This document shows, piece by piece, positions 16,638 to 21,491 of a DNA stretch of 21,491 bases; the stretch's first letter is position 1; each line of letters opens with the position of its first letter. A program made the position numbers and the translations under genes. Source of the DNA: Microcystis aeruginosa W13-11 (GTDB lineage Bacteria; Cyanobacteriota; Cyanobacteriia; Cyanobacteriales; Microcystaceae); contig JAADBR010000063.1 of the NCBI GenBank assembly GCA_009995705.1, positions 1 to 21,491 on the forward strand, in the 5' to 3' direction. A model generated the notes under the pieces. It ran no database searches and had not been told where the DNA came from. It saw nothing but the letters and a program-made list of their open reading frames with translations.

Positions 16638-18243
16638 CGTTTAACGGCAGTTCTAGTTTAGAAAAGATCGGTTCAGGTGTTCCTAGTTGTGGATTTGTGG
16701 GTAATCCCCATTGACAGTGTTGGGAAAAAGAGACACCATCAGGGAAGTTTTCCCCATCCTCCGACCTGAAAGTATTAAAATCAATAACAAAACCTAGTTG
16801 TTGATAAATTTTACTGCTCAAGGTCGGTATTATCGGTGAGAGTAGGTAGGCAGAGAGTCTTACTGATTCCAAAACCGCATAGAGGACTTTTTCTACTGCT
16901 GCTTGTTGTTTCTGTTTAAATAAACTCCAGGGCGCACTCTCATCGATAAACTTGTTACTAGCGCGAATCAACGCCAATATTTCCTCACAGGCTTGATTAA
17001 ATTGTAGCGCATCATACTTCTGTTCAACAATAACCCCTAAATTGATCCCCATATTCTTAAGATGATTGTCGTTGGGGATATCTACGCCAGTCAACTGGGG
17101 GGGGATATTTTGGCAGTATTTTTTAACCATGCCTAGGGTGCGATTGAGGAGGTTGCCTAAATCGTTGGCTAAATCCGCGTTAAGAATATTAACAAATCTG
17201 GTTTCCTGAAAATCGCCATCCTGTCCTAATTCAATCTCTTTAACGAAATAGTAACGGACGGCATCGGCCCCATAGCGAGCAACCAAATCGAAGGGATCGA
17301 GGGTATTACCGAGACTTTTGCCCATTTTCCGCCCGTCTTTGGTCAAAAAGCCGTGGCCGAATACTCTTTTGGGCAAGGGTAAACCGGCCGACATTAGCAT
17401 AGCTGGCCAATAAATGGCATGGAATCTTAATATATCTTTACCGATCAGATGCAGATCGATCGGCCACCATTTGGCCAAGGCATTTTTTAGGGTGGGTTCG
17501 TCTTCGGGGTCGAGAAGGGCGGTAACATAGCCAAGAAGGGCATCAAACCAAACATAGATGGTATGCTGACCATCGTGGGGAATGGGAAACCCCCAAGCGA
17601 CATTAACCCTAGAAATGGAGAAGTCCTGTAGTCCTTGGTTGACGAAGTTGAGAACCTCATTACGTCGGCTTTCTGGTTGAATAAAATTGGGTTGTTCTTG
17701 GTAAATTTGTTCTAGTTGTGCTTGGTATTTAGAGAGACGGAAAAAATAGTTTTCTTCGTCGCGCCATTCGGCGGCCAGGTTAGTATGAATGGGACAACAG
17801 CCATTATCTAACAGTTCTCTTTTTTCCTTAAATTCTTCACAGGCGACGCAATACCAACCCTGTTGGCGATCGAGATATATATCGCCCTTTTCCCAGACTT
17901 TTTCAAAAAATTCGTTAACAATTGCCTGATGACGGGGGGCAGTGGTACGACTAAAGCGATCATACTGGATGTGTAGCTTTGCCCAGAGATTGGCAAAACT
18001 GGTGGCAATGCGATCACAGTGCTCCTGGGGATCGAGTCCTTTAGCTGCCGCAGTCCGTTCGATTTTCTGTCCGTGTTCGTCGGTTCCTGTAATTAGGAGG
18101 ACAGAATTGCCCTGTAACCGCTTCCATCGTGCCATAACATCCGCTACGATCGTCGTGTAAGCACTACCAATGTGAGGGATATCGTTGACATAATAAAGAG
18201 GTGTTGTTAAAGCAAATGTTTTTCGCTCATTCAAATCATTCAT
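16630..18243 (-). CDS. metG: Methionyl-tRNA synthetase
   Basis: A 537-residue class I synthetase that charges tRNA-Met. HIGS (24-27) is the HIGH-type signature and KMGKS (306-310) the KMSKS-type signature, with Gly in place of the first Ser. The zinc knuckle is present as C132-x2-C135 and CCPIH (149-153). LNADLANDLGNLLNRT opens the anticodon-binding helical domain. It lacks the C-terminal tRNA-binding (Trbp111-like) domain found in E. coli MetG, as is usual for the 510-540-residue form. It starts MNDLNERKTFALTTPLYYVN at 18243. It is divergent from the acyltransferase gene. Confidence 0.97.
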   Translation of the reverse strand: MNDLNERKTFALTTPLYYVNDIPHIGSAYTTIVADVMARWKRLQGNSVLLITGTDEHGQKIERTAAAKGLDPQEHCDRIATSFANLWAKLHIQYDRFSRTTAPRHQAIVNEFFEKVWEKGDIYLDRQQGWYCVACEEFKEKRELLDNGCCPIHTNLAAEWRDEENYFFRLSKYQAQLEQIYQEQPNFIQPESRRNEVLNFVNQGLQDFSISRVNVAWGFPIPHDGQHTIYVWFDALLGYVTALLDPEDEPTLKNALAKWWPIDLHLIGKDILRFHAIYWPAMLMSAGLPLPKRVFGHGFLTKDGRKMGKSLGNTLDPFDLVARYGADAVRYYFVKEIELGQDGDFQETRFVNILNADLANDLGNLLNRTLGMVKKYCQNIPPQLTGVDIPNDNHLKNMGINLGVIVEQKYDALQFNQACEEILALIRASNKFIDESAPWSLFKQKQQAAVEKVLYAVLESVRLSAYLLSPIIPTLSSKIYQQLGFVIDFNTFRSEDGENFPDGVSFSQHCQWGLPTNPQLGTPEPIFSKLELPLNDS

Positions 18244-18398
18244 GAAATTTATTTTTTTAAATAGACGAGGCCGCCGTAAGGCTGATCCGCAGATGATTGG
18301 GAGATAATCCCGATATTTTATGATCCTCTAATTCTGTTTTATCCTTTAATTGTGGTCTAAGTCAATAAAAACAATCTTAAGGCCGATTTTTTTTCTCC

Positions 18399-19115
18399 AT
18401 GACGCTGCTTACCCCCCTATCTACCTCTCGTTTAATTCTTGATACCACGCGCACGAGTCTGTTTACCGTCGGTCAAGAAAATCTACCCGGCCAAGGAGTG
18501 GCGATCGTGGTAAGTAACCATCGTAGCTTTTTGGACGCGCCGATTTTAATTCAAGCTTTGGGCAAAACTCTCCCGATCGCCTGTCATCACTACATGGGAA
18601 AAACGCCGCTTTTGCGGGAATTAATCGGAGAATTAGGCTGTTTTCCCTTTGATACCCCTGAAAAACGCCACAGGACTTTTTTTCGACAAGCAACGGATTT
18701 TTTACAGTCTGGACGATGGATCGGTTTATTTCCGGAAGGTGGATCGCCGATGTTAAATTTGACTTCTCCTCGTCAAATTAGCCGTTTTCAAAGCGGATTT
18801 GCCCATTTAGCCCTGGGTTGTCCCGTGGAGAATCTATCTGTCTTACCTGTGGCTATTCTCTCCGAGTCGGAAACTGCTATTAGTCCTTTTCCCGTGCGTT
18901 TGCTGCGCTTATTAGATACCACAGAACCTTTATTCGATCGCGATGGTTGGCATCCTGTTGTATTTTATCATCGTGTCAAGGTGGCGATCGGTCGTCCCTA
19001 CCCGATTACTGAGAGCGATCGCTCAGATTATCAAGGTAAACAAGGAAAAAAAGCGATTAATCGTTTAATTGGTCATTGTCAGTCGGAAATTAGCGATTTA
19101 TTGCTGAAAGGCTAA
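18399..19115 (+). CDS. plsC: 1-acyl-sn-glycerol-3-phosphate acyltransferase-like protein (PlsC family)
   Basis: A 238-residue acyltransferase of the LPLAT superfamily. SNHRSFLDAP carries the catalytic H-x4-D (His41, Asp46), LFPEGGSP (110-117) the FPEG substrate-binding motif, and SVLPVAI the fourth block. It should transfer an acyl chain to lysophosphatidic acid or a similar acceptor at the membrane during glycerolipid synthesis. There is no clear transmembrane helix, so peripheral attachment is likely. The acceptor cannot be fixed from sequence; cyanobacteria carry several paralogues. No ribosome binding site lies close to the ATG (TTTTTTTTCTCC precedes it). It is divergent from metG and contains a HIP1 site. 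Confidence 0.85.
   Translation: MTLLTPLSTSRLILDTTRTSLFTVGQENLPGQGVAIVVSNHRSFLDAPILIQALGKTLPIACHHYMGKTPLLRELIGELGCFPFDTPEKRHRTFFRQATDFLQSGRWIGLFPEGGSPMLNLTSPRQISRFQSGFAHLALGCPVENLSVLPVAILSESETAISPFPVRLLRLLDTTEPLFDRDGWHPVVFYHRVKVAIGRPYPITESDRSDYQGKQGKKAINRLIGHCQSEISDLLLKG
19015..19022. repeat. HIP1 octamer GCGATCGC
   Basis: Perfect copy inside the acyltransferase gene, extended to AGCGATCGCT. Confidence 0.9.
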
Positions 19116-19140
19116 GTCAGGAGACGGTCGGCAGCCTTGA

Positions 19141-19197
19141 ATCAGTTATCAGTTATCAGATGTGAGTTTTCAGTTTACTGATTACTGTTCACTGAAA
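19141..19197. repeat. Heptamer repeat with inverted partner arm
   Basis: ATCAGTT, ATCAGTT, ATCAGAT (19141-19161) face ACTGATT, ACTGTTC, ACTGAAA (19177-19197), forming an imperfect palindrome in the convergent gap. It belongs to the same repeat family as the palindrome at 580-613. Confidence 0.75.
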
Positions 19198-19237
19198 ATA
19201 CTTCCCACTTCCTAACTCATAATTGATACTCCTTTTT

Positions 19238-19921
19238 CTATTGCGCTAATATTCTGACTAGCTCTGCTTTCTTCATCTTGCTTAAACCAACGATTCCCTT
19301 TTCCTTTGCGAGACTCTTTAATTCAGAAACAGTCTTAAGGTTGAGAGTTTCTTCTGAAAATTCCTCAATCACTGCATCTTGAGGAGTGAGATAAAAGACA
19401 GTTTTGAGTAAATCTAATTTCTTCCCTTTTGTAATCCCACACTTGAGGGCGACAATTGAGTCTAAACTCTTCCAGAATTGACGGGGAGCCTCATCAATCC
19501 TAGCAGTAGCAGTAGCTAATTTAACTGTTTTTAGTGGGCTATTCGGTTGTTCAATCAAGAACTGTAAAGCAAATTTAATTTCTTCTCTTGAAGCTGTTGA
19601 CAGATTTAGTTTTGGGGTTTCTTCTCTTGCCAAAGCTCTGGATATATTCCTAGCATCTTCTGTTCTATCGGCAATAATACACCAAATTCTTTCTAGTCCA
19701 GCCCTTTCAGCCACAGCATAAACAAAGGAGTTGCCGATAACTTCATAGCGATCCTCTGATAGTTCTTTGACGATTACAGGCAGCCAGTTGCGTCCACCTG
19801 TCTGCTGTAATAGTTTAGCAGTAACTTCAATTAAAAAACTATCAGCATCGGTTCCATTGGTAATTTCTATTTCATCTAGGTATAGATACTTTAAAGTACC
19901 AATATCGGTATATTCCATCAT
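19238..19921 (-). CDS. ParB-like domain protein with C-terminal SAP/Rho-N-like motif
   Basis: A 227-residue protein. Residues about 10-90 have a ParB/Srx-like pattern (NWLPVIVKELSEDRYEVIGN, then FVYAVAERAGLERIWCIIAD). In canonical ParB the equivalent of GNSFVYA is a GERR-type motif that binds CTP; here both arginines are missing. Residues about 194-227 (LKTVSELKSLAKEKGIVGLS, then KMKKAELVRILAQ) form a SAP or Rho N-terminal-like helix pair, often a nucleic-acid binder. The middle (110-190) is helical with no match I recognise. Its ATG overlaps the stop of the upstream gene by four bases (ATGA), showing translational coupling. Probable role: DNA-binding partner of the ParA-type protein. The exact function is unknown. 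Confidence 0.7.
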   Translation of the reverse strand: MMEYTDIGTLKYLYLDEIEITNGTDADSFLIEVTAKLLQQTGGRNWLPVIVKELSEDRYEVIGNSFVYAVAERAGLERIWCIIADRTEDARNISRALAREETPKLNLSTASREEIKFALQFLIEQPNSPLKTVKLATATARIDEAPRQFWKSLDSIVALKCGITKGKKLDLLKTVFYLTPQDAVIEEFSEETLNLKTVSELKSLAKEKGIVGLSKMKKAELVRILAQ

Positions 19922-21252
19922 TGTAAAAAATACTCCTTTGCTAAGTCTTGGTAGTAGTCATAAACGGAACGATTTTTATAAACGGCCGGCACGCGAGCGA
20001 AAGCAGCACTGGCTATAATAGCGTATTCTGGCAGGTGATGAATATGTAAATCTTTTTTGGCATTAGTGTATCTGGGATAAAAATAGGGTACAAGGGTTTT
20101 GTCATTTTTTAGTATTTGATTAATTTCTTTTTGGGCAAGTTCTAACTGTGGTTGAGTAATCTTCTCACCGTTGAAAAAAATTGGTAAGGCTATGGGAGTC
20201 CCATCTTTTTTTGATTTTTGCATTTGCGGCAGAAACTCCTTGATGGCAATGGCTGCATTATTAAGGGAGAATGAATTGTTATGTTTTGTGGGTAAGAGGA
20301 CAACATCGGCAGCATAAACAGCCAGCTGGCTAGGAAATCGCCAATTGGGAGCTGCATCTATAAAGATGTAATCATATTCATATCTAGCTAAGTCTAATTT
20401 TCTATGGAGAGTGTATATTTGCATTTTAGAATTATACTCAAATTCTGGATACTCTGCCATTTTAGGCTCAGCAGGAACAACATCGAAGGTAATTTGTAGT
20501 TTTGTATTCTTAAAAATATAGGGACGAATCACTGATCTAAGATCAATATTGCGGTCAGTTAAAGCCTTTTCTAGTAGGCCATCTTCTGGTTTCATATTTA
20601 GGAGAGAGCGAGTTAAATCTCGTTGATTAAAATCAAAGTCTAAAACTAGAACTTTTTTACCTAAAAAGGCAAAAAAAGCTGCAAGATTTACGGTTGTGGT
20701 GGTTTTGCCTATACCACCTTTATTATTGTAAACAGTAACTGTTAATGCTTTGGGAGTCTTGTCAATTTTTGTCTTGATCAGAGCTATAGTATTATCAATG
20801 TTATCAGGAGTTAGCTCTATGCAAGTAGTGGCAGGAAAAATGATTTTACCATGTTTTCTAAATAACTGGATGTGTGAACTATTATTGATAATTCCCCATT
20901 GGGCCGCCTTACAGTTAGTCCCTAATAACTGACGCTTTAACTGATTGACAGTTGCCTTATAACCTGGACTATTTTCAGTTAGGTTAATCTCTCTACCCTT
21001 TAACTCTATCAGCAGAAAAGGATTACTCTTTGTCTGCAAAAAAATATCGTTTTCTAGGTTTCTCCGAGTGGCAAAGTCGGTGATCCCACCGCCTCCCGTG
21101 TCGTACTGCGGGACTATCTCCGTGGTTGAAAATCCTAAATATGCTATCAGGTAAGGTGCAAAGTTGGTGCTAACGATCGCTTCCGACGCATGTTGAGGCA
21201 AATGCTGAAGATAAGATTTGAGACTTGTTACTCTGGGGGTGTTATCTTTCAT
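19918..21252 (-). CDS. HsdR-like PD-(D/E)XK nuclease domain fused to ParA-type ATPase
   Basis: A 444-residue protein. Residues about 20-140 resemble the N-terminal nuclease domain of type I restriction HsdR proteins: VPQYDTGGGGITDFATR with Asp59, FLLIELKGREI with Glu83-x-Lys85, and NQLKRQLL with Gln104, followed by WGIINNSSHIQLFRKHG as the closing strands. Residues 170-440 are a ParA/MinD-type ATPase: deviant Walker A NNKGGIGKTTTT (signature Lys178, Lys183), Walker A' LVLDFDFNQRDLTRSLL, Walker B YDYIFIDAAP (Asp299). No ribosome binding site is clear. The gene is coupled to the ParB-like gene. ParA proteins normally move plasmids or cargo; a nuclease fusion suggests defence or selfish maintenance. 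The domain reading is firm for ParA and probable for the nuclease; the system role is inference. Confidence 0.8.
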   Translation of the reverse strand: MKDNTPRVTSLKSYLQHLPQHASEAIVSTNFAPYLIAYLGFSTTEIVPQYDTGGGGITDFATRRNLENDIFLQTKSNPFLLIELKGREINLTENSPGYKATVNQLKRQLLGTNCKAAQWGIINNSSHIQLFRKHGKIIFPATTCIELTPDNIDNTIALIKTKIDKTPKALTVTVYNNKGGIGKTTTTVNLAAFFAFLGKKVLVLDFDFNQRDLTRSLLNMKPEDGLLEKALTDRNIDLRSVIRPYIFKNTKLQITFDVVPAEPKMAEYPEFEYNSKMQIYTLHRKLDLARYEYDYIFIDAAPNWRFPSQLAVYAADVVLLPTKHNNSFSLNNAAIAIKEFLPQMQKSKKDGTPIALPIFFNGEKITQPQLELAQKEINQILKNDKTLVPYFYPRYTNAKKDLHIHHLPEYAIIASAAFARVPAVYKNRSVYDYYQDLAKEYFLQ

Positions 21253-21343
21253 TTCAGAAGTTCACAGACTATAGACTAAAGTTGATGAATTGCTCTTTTT
21301 TTGAGTGTAACACACTATCACCCCATCACCCCTTATGGAAAAA

Positions 21344-21491
21344 TCAACTAATCTCGATCGCATTGCTGAAGAAATTTTCGGTCGCCGTATGTGCGGGAGC
21401 ATTATCTAATTGAATAATATGTAATTCCTCAGAAAAAGCTTGAGAAAAAAGCGTTAAATATTGATTAAAACATTCCCCATCTAAATGAGAA
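21344..21491 (-). mobile_element. IS630-type transposase fragment (DDE domain), truncated
   Basis: From the window edge the minus strand reads SHLDGECFNQYLTLFSQAFS, then EELHIIQLDNAPAHTATEN and FFSNAIEIS to a TGA at 21344-21346. LDNAPAH is the second catalytic block (DNxxxH) of IS630/Tc1 DDE transposases. Normally 60-80 more residues with the third acidic residue follow; here the frame stops after about 14, so the copy is truncated or frameshifted at its 3' end. The N-terminal part is outside the window. Confidence 0.75.

Noticed and set aside
16630..18243. KMGKS in place of KMSKS in MetG as a defect
   Set aside because: The two lysines and the final serine are kept, and this variant is tolerated in methionyl-tRNA synthetases; the rest of the enzyme is intact.
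21335..21409. Plus-strand mini-frame starting MEKSTNLDRIAEEIFG
   Set aside because: It is antisense to the readable IS630 transposase fragment, is about 24 codons long and has no ribosome binding site.

Overview
The window is cyanobacterial and most resembles Microcystis or a close relative. The evidence is a cyanobacterial-type str operon that ends in rpsJ, a Gap1-type glyceraldehyde-3-phosphate dehydrogenase beside a phosphoketolase, a LabA-like NYN protein, two perfect HIP1 octamers (GCGATCGC), heptamer repeats of the TCAGTTA/TCACTGG kind, and many remnants of insertion sequences and small inverted-repeat elements. The assignment rests on recognising protein families and repeat style, not on a database search.

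Layout. Positions 1-213 are the 3' end of an IS200/IS605-type element: the tnpB C-terminus plus the right-end hairpin. It abuts, and supplies the stop codon of, a small conserved protein gene (210-578, minus). A 34-bp perfect palindrome separates that gene from gap1 (626-1660, minus). Gap1 is divergent from a phosphoketolase gene (2194-4614, plus) across a 533-bp regulatory gap. A Uma2-family pseudogene (4726-5167, minus) with an amber stop and a frameshift follows, then a membrane-anchored protein with a PPC-like C-terminus (5357-6280) and glyQ (6386-7261).

The core of the window is the str operon on the minus strand: rpsL, rpsG, fusA, tuf, rpsJ (12523 down to 7503). It has a consensus-matching promoter at 12590-12619 and a strong hairpin terminator at 7467-7494. 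A MITE-like 98-bp inverted-repeat element lies between the terminator and glyQ.

From 12.9 kb the region becomes more accessory. It holds a HigB-type toxin whose start codon seems lost, its XRE-ImmA/IrrE antitoxin, a NurA-domain nuclease, a LabA-like NYN protein, metG, and a plsC-type acyltransferase. The last 2 kb hold a tightly coupled two-gene operon (21252 to 19238, minus). Its first protein appears to fuse an HsdR-like PD-(D/E)XK nuclease domain to a ParA-type ATPase. Its second combines a ParB-like domain with a C-terminal SAP/Rho-N-like motif. An IS630-type transposase fragment flanks it at the window edge. This operon is the best candidate for an undescribed system, possibly defence, plasmid-type maintenance, or both.

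How the genes work together. The str operon, glyQ and metG are translation housekeeping. Phosphoketolase and Gap1 are metabolically linked, because phosphoketolase releases glyceraldehyde-3-phosphate, the Gap1 substrate. HigBA, NurA, the Uma2 remnant and the ParA-nuclease/ParB-like pair are nucleic-acid-acting accessory genes in a region dense in repeats.
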